Assembly (NCBI GenBank): GCA_036004405.1
Contig: DASYRM010000151.1
Coordinates: 1 to 64,000, forward strand
Length of the DNA: 64,000 bases
Reading direction: 5' to 3'
DNA from: DASYRM01 sp036004405
GTDB lineage: Bacteria; Acidobacteriota; Vicinamibacteria; Vicinamibacterales; UBA2999
Part shown: in pieces, positions 16,319-25,044 of the stretch
Layout: the number at the start of each line of letters is the position of its first letter
Position numbering within the stretch: position 1 is the stretch's first letter
Program-made: the position numbers and the translations under genes
The notes under the pieces: generated by a model
Told to the model about the DNA's origin: nothing
Databases searched by the model: none
Seen by the model: only the letters and a program-made list of their open reading frames with translations

Positions 16319-19027
16319 ATGTTGAAGCGATCATTGATCGCGGGTGCCGTCGCGATCATGTGCGGAGTTCTTTCAATCTCCGCGCAGCAGGCAGGCAGGC
16401 CGGCCCGGCCTGCGGCCCCGCCGCCGGGTGCCGCGACGGGCACGCCCAAGGTCACTCCGGCGGCAGCGTCCACCTCCGCCACGTCGGCTCGCCAAGCGAG
16501 CCGACAAAGCAGCACTGTTGGTCGGTCCGCGGCGCGGACCGACGTGGCGGACAAGCCAGCTGGTGCGGTGGCCACTCAAGCAGCCACGGTTTCGGACGCG
16601 GATCAGAAGGCGTTCATCACCCAGTACTGCATCGCCTGCCACAGCGAGCGGGCCAAGGCCGCCGGCATGGACTCGGCGCGCAAGCTGGCGCTCGACGCGC
16701 TGGACCCGGCCAACATGGCCCACGACGCCAAGACGTGGGAGCTGGTGGTGCGCAAGCTGCGCGCCGGCATGATGCCGCCGGCCGGCATGAAGCGTCCCGA
16801 CCCGACCGCCTACAACGCGATGATCAGCTCGTTCGAGCAGGAGCTCGACGCCGCCGCCACGCCGTTCACGCCGGCGCCCGGACTGCACCGGCTGAATCGC
16901 ACCGAGTACGCCAACGTGGTCCGCGATCTGCTGGACCTCCCGATCGACGCCTCGAAGTACCTGCCCTCCGACGACTCCACGTCGGGGTTCGACAACATCG
17001 CGGGCGCGCTCGGCCTGTCGTCCACGCTCGTCGAAGCCTACGTGACCGCCGCGCAGAAGATCAGCCGTCTGGCGCTCGGCTACCCCGAGCAGCCGACGCT
17101 GGCCGTCTATCGCACGCGTGAAGACACGTCGCAGGACTACCACCTGGAAGGCATGCCGTTCGGCACGCGCGGCGGCCTCGTGGTGTCGCACCTGTTCCCC
17201 TCCGACGGCGAGTATCAGATGACGGTGACGCCGATCTTCGGCGACAACATGTCGCCGACCGGCTTCGGGTCGGTGCCGTGCGAGCGCATCGAGATGCTGC
17301 TCGACGGCGAGCGCCTGTCGCTGGTGGACTGGCAGGGCGGCGGCCGTCAGGCCGCGGCGAACTGCGGACCGGGCCGGACGCCGCAGCGCGCCACCGGATT
17401 CGGCGGGCAGGCCGGGCCCGACGCCTTCTTCGGCGGCCGTGGCGGCACGCCGATGCGGGTGCGGTTCAAGACCATCGCCGGCACGCACAACATCGGCGCC
17501 ACGTTCCTGGCCACCAACTTCGCGCCGCTGCTCGACCTCGACAAGCACTTCATGCGCGACACGCTGCAGACGGGCCCGACGCCCGGCTACACGTTCTTCC
17601 CGCACATCGGCACCATCCGCATCGAAGGACCGTTCCAGGCCACGCAGGCGGCGGACTCGCCGAGCCGCCACAAGCTCTTCGTGTGCACGCCGAAGACCGC
17701 CACGGAAGAAACGGTCTGCGCCCGCCGCATCGTCACGAAGCTCGCCACCAACGCCTACCGCCGTCCGGCGACGGCGAGCGACGTGGAGGACCTGATGACG
17801 TTCTATGCGTCGGGTCGCAAGGAAAAGAGCTTCGACACCGGCATCGAGATGGTGCTGGCGCGTGTGCTCGCCTCGCCGCAGTTCATCTACCGCATCGAAG
17901 AGGAGCCGGCCACGGTGAAGGCCGGCCAGGCCTATCGCATCAGCGACATCGATCTGGCGTCGCGGTTGTCGTTCTTCCTGTGGAGCACCGCGCCGGACGA
18001 AGAGCTGCTGCGCGTGGCCACCCAGGGACGCCTGCGCACGCCGGCAGTGCTCGAGGCGCATGTCAAGCGCATGCTGAAGGACCCGCGGGCGGAAGCGCTG
18101 GCGGTGAACTTCGCGGGCCAGTGGCTCAACCTGCGCGGCCTCGACGCCACCTCGCCGCTGCCGCTCATCTACCCGGACTTCGACGATCCGCTGCGCCAGG
18201 CGATGCGCCGCGAGGTCGAGCTGCTGTTCGACTCGATCATCCGCGAGGATCGCAGCATCGTCGATCTGCTGAACGCCGATTACACGTTCGTCAACGAGCG
18301 GCTGGCGAAGCACTACGGGATCCCCAACATCACCGGCAGCCAGTTCCGGAAGGTGACGCTGGGGCCCGACATGGACGCGCGCAAGGGGCTGCTGGGCAAG
18401 GGCGCCTTCCTCGCCACCACGTCCAAGCCCGAGCGCACGTCGCCGGTGACGCGCGGCAAATGGATCATGGGCAACGTGCTCGGCATGAGCCCGCCGAACC
18501 CGCCGCCCGACGTGCCGCCGCTGCCGCCGCGTCCGTCCGATCCGAACGCGAAGGAGCCGACGATGCGCCAGAAGATGGAGCAGCACCGCGTGCGCTCCGA
18601 CTGCACGCAGTGCCATCGGCTGATGGACCCGATCGGCTTCGCGCTCGAGAACTTCGACGGCATCGGGCTGTGGCGCAGCACCGACGAGAACCAGCCGGTC
18701 GATCCGAAGTCCACGGTCTACGACAACTCGGCGGTCAATGGTCCCACGAGCCTGCGCGAGTGGATTCTGAAGACCTACTCGCACCAGTTCGTCGAGGTGG
18801 CAGCGGAAAAGCTGCTCATTTACGGCCTCGGCCGCGGCGTGGAGTATCAGGACATGCCGCTCGTGCGCTCCATCGCGCGCGAGGCGGACGCGAACGGCGA
18901 CCGGTTCTCGGCGCTGGTGCTCAGCGTCGTGAAGAGCCGCCCGTTCCAGATGAATACGAAGACGGGGCCGGCACCGGCGGCCAGCACGGCGTCGATTGCG
19001 ACGGCCGGGCAGAACCTGGGAAGGTAG
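16319..19027 (+). CDS. DUF1592-family secreted cytochrome-like protein
   Basis: The 902-residue protein starts at the ATG preceded by CGGGAG. It has a signal peptide (SLIAGAVAIMCGVLSISAQQ), an Ala/Pro-rich linker, a c-type haem site CIACH at 104-108, then DUF1587 (LHRLNRTEYANVVRDLLDL), DUF1595 (KLATNAYRRPATASDVEDL), DUF1592 (SRLSFFLWSTAPDEELL), DUF1588 (a second CxxCH, CTQCH, in a PIGFALENFDGIGLWR block) and DUF1585. This is the standard architecture in planctomycetes and acidobacteria. Function is unproven, but extracytoplasmic redox chemistry on a polymer is often proposed. It is followed 17 bp later by its usual DUF1552 partner. Confidence 0.9.
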   Translation: MLKRSLIAGAVAIMCGVLSISAQQAGRPARPAAPPPGAATGTPKVTPAAASTSATSARQASRQSSTVGRSAARTDVADKPAGAVATQAATVSDADQKAFITQYCIACHSERAKAAGMDSARKLALDALDPANMAHDAKTWELVVRKLRAGMMPPAGMKRPDPTAYNAMISSFEQELDAAATPFTPAPGLHRLNRTEYANVVRDLLDLPIDASKYLPSDDSTSGFDNIAGALGLSSTLVEAYVTAAQKISRLALGYPEQPTLAVYRTREDTSQDYHLEGMPFGTRGGLVVSHLFPSDGEYQMTVTPIFGDNMSPTGFGSVPCERIEMLLDGERLSLVDWQGGGRQAAANCGPGRTPQRATGFGGQAGPDAFFGGRGGTPMRVRFKTIAGTHNIGATFLATNFAPLLDLDKHFMRDTLQTGPTPGYTFFPHIGTIRIEGPFQATQAADSPSRHKLFVCTPKTATEETVCARRIVTKLATNAYRRPATASDVEDLMTFYASGRKEKSFDTGIEMVLARVLASPQFIYRIEEEPATVKAGQAYRISDIDLASRLSFFLWSTAPDEELLRVATQGRLRTPAVLEAHVKRMLKDPRAEALAVNFAGQWLNLRGLDATSPLPLIYPDFDDPLRQAMRREVELLFDSIIREDRSIVDLLNADYTFVNERLAKHYGIPNITGSQFRKVTLGPDMDARKGLLGKGAFLATTSKPERTSPVTRGKWIMGNVLGMSPPNPPPDVPPLPPRPSDPNAKEPTMRQKMEQHRVRSDCTQCHRLMDPIGFALENFDGIGLWRSTDENQPVDPKSTVYDNSAVNGPTSLREWILKTYSHQFVEVAAEKLLIYGLGRGVEYQDMPLVRSIAREADANGDRFSALVLSVVKSRPFQMNTKTGPAPAASTASIATAGQNLGR

Positions 19028-19044
19028 TCAAGGGAGCCAACTCG

Positions 19045-20448
19045 ATGTTCATCACCAAGAAGCACATTCCGCGACGGACCTTCCTGCAGGGCGCGGGCGT
19101 CACCCTGGCGCTGCCGCTGCTCGAGTCGATGGTGCCGGCGGGAACCGCGCTGGCCCAGACCGCCGCGGCGCCCACGCCGCGCTTCGTGGGCATGTTCTTT
19201 CCGCACGGGATGGCTCCGGGCTATTGGGAGCCGAAGGAAGAAGGGAAGCTCCCGGAGAAGCTGCCCTACATTCTCGAGTCGCTCGAGAAGTACAAGGACC
19301 AGACGACGGTCATGACCGGCCTGTGGTCGCAGTCGGCCGAGCCGCCCGAGGGCACGACCGGATCGGATCACTGGGTGGCGGCGGCGTATCTCACCGGCAT
19401 CAAGCCGCGGAAGACGGCCGGCTCGGATGCCACGGTAGGCAGCGCCACCATCGATCAGATGATCGCCCGCAAGATCGGCCAGGACACGCTGCTGCCGTCG
19501 CTGCAGCTGGCGGTCGAGGATCCGAACTCCAGCTCGAGCAACTGCGGGGAAGGCTACAGCTGCTCGTACACGAACTCGATCTCGTGGGTGGAGCTGCCGA
19601 CGCCCGACATGGAAACGGTGCCTCGCACCAGCCCCCTGCCGATGGAGCTCAACCCGCAGGTGGTGTTCGAGCGCCTGTTCGGCAGCGGCTCGACCCCTGA
19701 AGTGCGCGCGCAGCGCATGAAGCAGAGCCGCAGCATCCTCGACGCCCTCACCAAGGAGCTCGGATCGCTGCGCGGACAGCTGGGCGCGCCGGACGTGCGC
19801 ACGGTGAACCAGTTCACCGAGGAGATCCGGGAAATCGAGCGGCGCATCCAGCTGGCCGCGAAGGCGTCGGGCGACGTGCCGACGCTGGATCTGCCGCCCG
19901 GCATCCCCGAGCAGTTCGACGAGCACGTCCGCCTGCACACCAAGCTCCTGGCGCTGGCGTTCAAGGCCGACATCACGCGAGTGGCCACGCTGCTCGGCGC
20001 GCGCGACCTGACCAGCCGCGCCTACCCGTTCCCCAAGTCGCCGCTCTTCCCCGAAGGCGGCACGAGCGTCAGCTTCCACGGCGGCTCGCACCACCAGGAC
20101 GACCCGGTGCAGGTGCGGCGCTACGCGCAGCTGAATCGCTATCACGTCTCGACGCTCGCCTATCTCGCCGAGGAGTTGAAGTCGATTCCAGACGGCGACG
20201 GGACCCTGCTGGATCGCTCGCTGATCCTGTACGGCACCAACATGGGCAACTCGAACCAGCACCAGCATTACGACGTGGCGCACATGCTCGTGGGCGGCCT
20301 CAACGGCAAGCTCAAAGGCAATCGCCACCTCGCCTACGAGCGCAAGACGGTGCCGACAGGCAACCTGCTGCTCAGCGTGCTCCGGCTGTACGGCATCGAC
20401 GCCGAGAAGCAGGGCGACAGTACCGGGCTGCTCCCGAAACTGGCGTGA
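19045..20448 (+). CDS. DUF1552-family exported protein
   Basis: The 467-residue protein begins with a twin-arginine-like signal (PRRTFLQGAGVTLALPLLES) followed by ALAQ. The body has DUF1552 features: FVGMFFPHGMAPGYWEPKEEG, SDHWVAAAYLTGIKP, a central coiled segment (REIERRIQLAAKA) and SYLxx-like ends with NMGNSNQHQHYD and HMLVGGLNG. DUF1552 proteins almost always accompany DUF1592 cytochromes, so the two probably work together outside the cytoplasm. AGGGAG lies 8 nt before the ATG. Its stop overlaps the ankyrin gene start (GTGA). Confidence 0.9.
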   Translation: MFITKKHIPRRTFLQGAGVTLALPLLESMVPAGTALAQTAAAPTPRFVGMFFPHGMAPGYWEPKEEGKLPEKLPYILESLEKYKDQTTVMTGLWSQSAEPPEGTTGSDHWVAAAYLTGIKPRKTAGSDATVGSATIDQMIARKIGQDTLLPSLQLAVEDPNSSSSNCGEGYSCSYTNSISWVELPTPDMETVPRTSPLPMELNPQVVFERLFGSGSTPEVRAQRMKQSRSILDALTKELGSLRGQLGAPDVRTVNQFTEEIREIERRIQLAAKASGDVPTLDLPPGIPEQFDEHVRLHTKLLALAFKADITRVATLLGARDLTSRAYPFPKSPLFPEGGTSVSFHGGSHHQDDPVQVRRYAQLNRYHVSTLAYLAEELKSIPDGDGTLLDRSLILYGTNMGNSNQHQHYDVAHMLVGGLNGKLKGNRHLAYERKTVPTGNLLLSVLRLYGIDAEKQGDSTGLLPKLA

Positions 20449-22313
20449 GGGTGCGACAGTTCGTCGGAGCGGCCCTGCTGGCCGCCGCCTGCGCGGCGGC
20501 GCCGGTGTTGGCCGCTACGAAGAGTCCCGTCGCCGACGCCGCGATGAACGGCGACGCGACGACGGTGCAGAAGCTGCTGACGCAGAAGGCGGACGTCAAC
20601 GCACCGCAGGTGGACGGTGGTACCGCCCTGCACTGGGCGGTATACCGCGACGACCTCGAGCTCGCCGATCTCCTGCTTCGCTCCAAGGCCAACGTCAAAG
20701 CGGCCAACCGCGTGGGCATGACGCCGCTGGCCATGGCGGCCCTGTTCGGCAATCCGGCGATGATCGACCGGCTGCTCAAGGCTGGCGCCGATGCCAAAGA
20801 GCTCGGCCCGAACGGCGAGACCACGGTGATGTTCGCCGCCCGCAACGGCAACCCGCGCGCCGTGAAGCTGCTCCTCGAAGCGGGCGCCGACGTCAACGCG
20901 CGCGAGAAGCTGCGCGGCACCACCGCGCTCATGTGGGCCGCCGAACAGCGGCATGCCGAAGCCGTGAAGGTGCTGCTGGCGTCGGGCGCGGATCCCGCCC
21001 TCAAGTCGGCCGGCGCGGGGCTGCCCCGCAACTACCTGGCCAACCGCGTGAACACGCGTACGGTCGATCTGGCGCAGGCGCGGCGGAAACGCGCGGCAGA
21101 CGCCGGCCGCACCTACGAAGAGCAGCTCGCCGTCGAGCAGAAGGAAGGGCGTGAGCTCGGTGGTCAGCGCGGGCTCGCACAGGCCATCGGCCCTGACGGG
21201 CTGCCGCTCGCCAACCAGGCGGGGCGTGGACGCGGCGCGGGCCGACCGCCGGCGGCGCCGGCACCGGCACCGGCGCGACCCGCGGCAGCGGCGGCGGCCG
21301 CGCAGTCCGACGACGACAACGAGGTGGTGTTCGCCGGTCTGGTCGGGAGCGGCGGCGGCGGTCTGACGGCGCTCACCTTCGCGTCCCGCGAGGGCGACCT
21401 CGAGTCCGCGAAGGCGCTGCTCGACGCCGGTGCCAACGTGAACCAGACCACCGAGTACGGCTGGACGCCGCTGTTGACGGCGGTCAACAACCGCAACTAC
21501 ACGCTCGCGATCTTGCTGCTCGAGCGGGGCGCCGATCCCAACCTGTCGAACAAGGGCGGCTGGTCGCCGCTCTACCTCGCCACCGACAACCGCAACATCG
21601 AGGGGGGCGACTATCCGGTGCCGAAGCCGGATCTCGATCACCTCGAGATGATCAAGGCGCTGCTCGACAAGGGCGCGAAGCCGAACACGCCGGTCAAGGA
21701 GAACACGCTCACCCGGACCATCTTCACGATGCAGTGGTTCTGGGAGGACGGCGCCACGCCGTTCATCCGCGCGGCGCAGTCGAGCGACACCGTGCTGATG
21801 AAGCTGCTGATCGAGCGCGGCGCCGACCCGAAGGCCACGACGGTCAACGGCGACAACGCGCTCACCGCCAGCGCGGGCATCGGCTGGGTGGAGGGCGTCA
21901 CCTACGAGCGCTCGCCGAAGGAAAACCTCGAGGCGATGCGGATGCTGCTCGACCTGGGCCTCGACCCGAACCACGCCAACGTCGAAGGCCGCACCGCGCT
22001 GATGGGCGCGGCGCTCAAGGGGCGCAGCGAGGTGGTGCAGCTGCTCGTGGAGCGCGGCGCGACACTCGACCAGCACGACCACGGCAGCCGCGACACCGAC
22101 AAAGTGGGCTCGATTGCCGCCGGCGCCACGTGGCAGCCGATCGACTACGCGGAGGGGCTGGTGCGCGTCGGCGTGCAGTCGGCGATCGCGCGCCCCGAGA
22201 CTGCCGCCCTCATCCGCAAGATGATGACCGAGCGCGGCATGAAGGTGCCGCCGGCCGACCGCAACATCAACTCGATCTGCGTCGTCTCGCTCTGCCAGGG
22301 AACGGCGCCCTAG
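20445..22313 (+). CDS. Secreted ankyrin-repeat protein
   Basis: The 622-residue protein uses GTG overlapping the previous stop by 4 nt. A signal peptide (FVGAALLAAACAAAPVLAA) is followed by about five ankyrin repeats (for example GGTALHWAVYRDDLELADLLL, GMTPLAMAALFGNPAMIDRLLKAGAD). A low-complexity Ala/Pro/Gly linker (about residues 262-300) separates a second ankyrin set with acidic and longer repeats. Ankyrin proteins bind other proteins, so a scaffold for the preceding two exported proteins is a reasonable guess. The C-terminus NINSICVVSLCQG has two cysteines. Its stop is CTAG followed by GGGCCGCC, part of a repeat. Confidence 0.88.
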   Translation: MRVRQFVGAALLAAACAAAPVLAATKSPVADAAMNGDATTVQKLLTQKADVNAPQVDGGTALHWAVYRDDLELADLLLRSKANVKAANRVGMTPLAMAALFGNPAMIDRLLKAGADAKELGPNGETTVMFAARNGNPRAVKLLLEAGADVNAREKLRGTTALMWAAEQRHAEAVKVLLASGADPALKSAGAGLPRNYLANRVNTRTVDLAQARRKRAADAGRTYEEQLAVEQKEGRELGGQRGLAQAIGPDGLPLANQAGRGRGAGRPPAAPAPAPARPAAAAAAAQSDDDNEVVFAGLVGSGGGGLTALTFASREGDLESAKALLDAGANVNQTTEYGWTPLLTAVNNRNYTLAILLLERGADPNLSNKGGWSPLYLATDNRNIEGGDYPVPKPDLDHLEMIKALLDKGAKPNTPVKENTLTRTIFTMQWFWEDGATPFIRAAQSSDTVLMKLLIERGADPKATTVNGDNALTASAGIGWVEGVTYERSPKENLEAMRMLLDLGLDPNHANVEGRTALMGAALKGRSEVVQLLVERGATLDQHDHGSRDTDKVGSIAAGATWQPIDYAEGLVRVGVQSAIARPETAALIRKMMTERGMKVPPADRNINSICVVSLCQGTAP

Positions 22314-22363
22314 GGGCCGCCGCCGTAGGGGCCGGCACCGTAGGGGCCGCCTTCAGGCGGCCC
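22310..22363 (+). repeat. REP-like palindrome with two leading half copies
   Basis: Three GTAG/CTAG-GGGCC units begin at 22310, 22325 and 22340. Only the last has the full GGGCCGCC-TTCA-GGCGGCCC palindrome. The first CTAG holds the stop codon of the ankyrin gene. Confidence 0.8.
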
Positions 22364-22384
22364 GTAGTACGTGGGGAAAAGACA

Positions 22385-22419
22385 AACGGCCCCAGGCGAC
22401 ATGTGCGTCTGGGGCCGTT
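22385..22419. terminator. Strong hairpin between convergent genes, probable two-way terminator
   Basis: An 11-bp perfect stem, AACGGCCCCAG and CTGGGGCCGTT, with a 13-nt loop sits between the ankyrin gene and the convergent 22485 gene. A run of A precedes it and TTCG follows, but there is no long T tract. Position and symmetry favour a terminator for both strands. Confidence 0.6.
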
Positions 22420-22484
22420 CGCGTTGTACGCCGTTGGCCCCGGGAATACCCCGGCGGCCGCGGGCGGTCTCGAAACCGGACCGG

Positions 22485-22973
22485 TTACGGTTCGGTGGTC
22501 ATGCCGAGGACCTGGAAATTGAGGCGGCGTACGACGCGCGGACCGGACGGTCCCATCACGGTCACAATCAGGTCGTACTTGCCGGCCGGCACTTCCTTCC
22601 AGTCCATGAAGTGGCTCATTGGCGCCGACGCGCCATCGAGCTCGATGTCGCTGCTGCGGTAATAGGCGTCCGAATCGATCTCGACGCGGAGTATCCGGTT
22701 GTCGGCGTTGGGCGCGACGCGAATCAGACTCCGGAGATACCCGGGCGCGCTCACGAAGCGCGGCGTCATGCGAAGCGTCAACTCGTCGCCCGGCGTGTCG
22801 GCCGGCGCGACGGCGGCCGCACGCGCGCGGGCAACAGCGAGCGCGGCCGTCGTGTCGCGCGCGGCCGAGGAACGAGCGTATGACGGACGCTTGGCGTCCT
22901 GCGCGGAGACCGCGTACCCACACGCGACCACCAACTGAAGGGCCACCAGGGAAACGGTCAACCGGCGCTGCAT
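22485..22973 (-). CDS. Small secreted protein of unknown function
   Basis: The 162-residue protein has a GAGGAGG site before its ATG. The signal peptide is TVSLVALQLVVACGYAVSAQ. An Ala-rich spacer is followed by a beta-rich domain (LRVEIDSDAYYRSSDIELDG, KEVPAGKYDLIVTVMGPSG) that looks like an immunoglobulin-like or carbohydrate-binding sandwich. I do not recognise a named family. It stands alone, with a repeat and hairpin downstream. Confidence 0.65.
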   Translation of the reverse strand: MQRRLTVSLVALQLVVACGYAVSAQDAKRPSYARSSAARDTTAALAVARARAAAVAPADTPGDELTLRMTPRFVSAPGYLRSLIRVAPNADNRILRVEIDSDAYYRSSDIELDGASAPMSHFMDWKEVPAGKYDLIVTVMGPSGPRVVRRLNFQVLGMTTEP

Positions 22974-23134
22974 CGTCGTCCTCCTCACGGTCACCGACCG
23001 CCCGCGCGGAGCGCGGGCAATTGAACGCTGCCCTAGCGAGGTGGAGCCTCCATGTTCGAGAGAGGCGGAGCCTCGCTAGTGTTCACTTTCTCTAACGGAG
23101 GTATCGACTGAATCGAACTGAAAGTTGAGAGCGA

Positions 23135-23863
23135 TCAGCGAATGATTTCGATGTCATCGAGACCTGCTTCGAGAAATCTGCGGGCGCCCTGACGGACGAG
23201 CGTGCCGCGCACAGCCAGCGGCCGTCCGGCGAGCGCCGGAAAATCTGAGAAAAACGGGCGCCCGTCCTCGCGCAGGAGCGCCAGGCGCGCATGGGTGCCG
23301 TGCTCGGAAAGCATTGGTGGCACGGCACCAAGCAGGCAGCGGACGGCGCAATCGCGATGCGCCGGTCCCTCGCCCGGCTTCATCACACCCAGATGACACT
23401 TGCTGTCTACGAGCTCGCCAACCACGCTCACTGTGCGGATCCGCACAAGTACTGACGGTTTTGTTTCGGCCGTCGCGCCGACGGTTTCGATTTCGTGCGG
23501 GACGAGCTGGAGCATCTTTTCGCCATCACGCTCGATGAGCGTGCCGCGAAGGCGCACTCTCCGCCCGTCGAGGCCGCGGACCAAGGCCGCCGCCCCGTGC
23601 TTGCCCGGGCCCACCAGCCAGTAGGACTCCTGGGGTGCGCCTTCGACGTCGAGCGCCGGGTAGGGGAATTCGACCAGGCGGCCTTCGACGGTGCGCGTGC
23701 GGCCGAACTCGAACACGCCGCGAGCAAAGCGCCCCTGCGCCGCAATCAGCAGCAGCGGCAGCATCACCGCGAGCAGAAGCAAGCCGGCCGCGGCCGCGCG
23801 GATGCGCCGTGCGAGGCCGGACGCCATCCTCGATTCGTAGCCGATGTAGAAGTCGTCGATCAT
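23135..23863 (-). CDS. Membrane-anchored protein with conserved cysteine motif, last gene of a redox operon
   Basis: The 242-residue protein has one N-terminal transmembrane helix (AAAGLLLLAVMLPLLLIAAQ) and two OB-like beta regions. The second contains GELVDSKCHLGVMKPGEG, then HRDCAVRCLLGAVPPML, with three cysteines and two histidines that could bind a metal or cofactor. I recall this DSKCxLGxMKPG pattern from uncharacterised acidobacterial proteins near oxidoreductases, but no function is known. It follows the ferric-reductase/Rieske gene by 28 bp on the same strand, so a role in the same electron chain is inferred. GTG 23881 would place tandem repeat DNA in the coding region. Confidence 0.65.
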   Translation of the reverse strand: MIDDFYIGYESRMASGLARRIRAAAAGLLLLAVMLPLLLIAAQGRFARGVFEFGRTRTVEGRLVEFPYPALDVEGAPQESYWLVGPGKHGAAALVRGLDGRRVRLRGTLIERDGEKMLQLVPHEIETVGATAETKPSVLVRIRTVSVVGELVDSKCHLGVMKPGEGPAHRDCAVRCLLGAVPPMLSEHGTHARLALLREDGRPFFSDFPALAGRPLAVRGTLVRQGARRFLEAGLDDIEIIR

Positions 23864-23866
23864 GGG

Positions 23867-23897
23867 AGGCTCAGGGCTCACGGCTCAGGGCTCAAGG
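23867..23897. repeat. Heptanucleotide tandem repeat between operon genes
   Basis: About four units of GGCTCAG/GGCTCAC lie between the Rieske-fusion stop and the next start. Copy number could alter spacing and translation. Confidence 0.6.
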
Positions 23898-24935
23898 AAG
23901 AACAGTTGTCAGGCGAGCTGGCTCGACGAACGTGCCGGGGGGATTGGGCGCGGGATGGACCAGCACGCGGCCGCTCACGACTTTGACCGCAAAGGTCGGT
24001 AGCTTCTCGGTGAACGGCGGCGGCGCGCAGCCGTCGGCTGGTGCGTACTCGTAGCCGTGCCACGGGCACACGATGCAGCCGCCGACGACCTTGCCCTCGC
24101 CCAGCGGACCGTTCTGGTGGCGGCACACGTTCGACACCGCCGAGATGTGGCCGTCGTACTTGAACACCGCGACGCGTTCGCCCGACAGGCACACGGTCTT
24201 CGCGCGGCGATCGGGAATGTCGTCCACCGCGCACACGTCCACGAAGGCGTGCGCCAGCGCGGCCCGCTCGACGTCACCGCGGCGTTCGCGGGCAGCGGCG
24301 GCCAGGTGCAGGCCGGTCACGACGGCGATGCCGCACAGCAGTACAGCCGGCAGCACCGGACTGCGTTCCGCCTGCAGCGCGCCGAGCGACACGTGCGCGA
24401 CCACGAGCGCGTAAGCGAGATACACGAGCATGTGCAGCGTCTTCCATGCCGGCGCGCTCAGCGTGCGCAGCCAGAAGTCGTGACTCGTCGCGGCCATCGC
24501 CAACAGGATGGTCAGCGCGGCGAGACCCAGCGGCTGAAACGGAAAGTCCGCAAGTGAGGTGTAGCTGCGGCTCGTGACGAGCACGCTCGCCAGCGGGTTG
24601 ACGTCACCGAGCGCGTGAAACTGCACGAGGGCGACGCTGCCGTGGACGGCGGCAAGAAGAAACGTGGTGACGCCGAGATGCCGGCGGTTGTAGAGCAGCG
24701 GCAGGAAGCGCCGGTCCAGGCGGCAGAGCGGCCCGATTGACAGGACGATGTGCAGCAGGAAGAACGCCGCGGTCCCGCAGGCACGGATCAGCAGCGTCTC
24801 GATCGTCGCTTCCGCGTCGAGCGCAAAGCCGCCCGCCACGAAGAGGGCCAGAAAGGTGGCCACGCCGGCGGCGATGGTGGCGTCGTAGCGGCGCTTCTGC
24901 CGGTTCCAGCCGACGGCACGGTAGGTCTGGCTCAC
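23892..24935 (-). CDS. Ferric-reductase-like membrane domain fused to a Rieske iron-sulfur domain
   Basis: The 347-residue protein starts at GTG 24935, 4 nt after the upstream stop. Residues about 15-230 form six membrane helices of the ferric-reductase/YedZ type with paired histidines (FLLHIVLSIG, AAVHGSVAL, KTLHMLVYLAYALVVAHVSL) for b-type haems. Residues about 235-347 form a Rieske [2Fe-2S] domain with CRH and CPWH ligands. This joins haem and Rieske centres in one chain and should pass electrons across or along the cytoplasmic membrane. The electron donor and acceptor are unknown. Confidence 0.88.
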   Translation of the reverse strand: MSQTYRAVGWNRQKRRYDATIAAGVATFLALFVAGGFALDAEATIETLLIRACGTAAFFLLHIVLSIGPLCRLDRRFLPLLYNRRHLGVTTFLLAAVHGSVALVQFHALGDVNPLASVLVTSRSYTSLADFPFQPLGLAALTILLAMAATSHDFWLRTLSAPAWKTLHMLVYLAYALVVAHVSLGALQAERSPVLPAVLLCGIAVVTGLHLAAAARERRGDVERAALAHAFVDVCAVDDIPDRRAKTVCLSGERVAVFKYDGHISAVSNVCRHQNGPLGEGKVVGGCIVCPWHGYEYAPADGCAPPPFTEKLPTFAVKVVSGRVLVHPAPNPPGTFVEPARLTTVLP

Positions 24936-24939
24936 GGCG

Positions 24940-25044
24940 TCACCAGGCGTGCCGCGCGGCAAGCGCCGCCGCAACGATCAGCGGCAGGAGGGCCGCCAGC
25001 AGCAGCGCGATCGCGCGGTGGGCGCGGCGAAGCGGGCGGATCAT
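24940..25044 (-). CDS. 34-residue single-helix membrane protein in the redox operon
   Basis: The tiny frame encodes MIRPLRRAHR, then a hydrophobic helix (AIALLLAALLPLIVAAALA) and ARHAW. Its ATG overlaps the preceding gene's stop (ATGA), and the next gene starts 4 nt after its stop. This coupling on both sides makes it likely to be a real gene. It could be an assembly or stabilising subunit of the haem/Rieske protein. No family is recognised. Confidence 0.6.
   Translation of the reverse strand: MIRPLRRAHRAIALLLAALLPLIVAAALAARHAW

Noticed and set aside
16373..18784. 803-codon open frame on the minus strand
   Set aside because: Antisense shadow of the DUF1592 gene; Arg/His-rich, no motif or ribosome site.
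17278..19044. Long N-terminal extension of the DUF1552 frame
   Set aside because: This part lies out of frame inside the DUF1592 gene; the Tat-like signal and ribosome site fix the start at 19045.
20334..22082. 582-codon open frame on the minus strand
   Set aside because: Antisense to the ankyrin gene; its apparent repeats mirror the ankyrin repeat DNA.
23864..23881. GTG start giving six extra residues to the Cys-motif protein
   Set aside because: The added codons are pure heptamer repeat DNA; ATG 23863 is more plausible.
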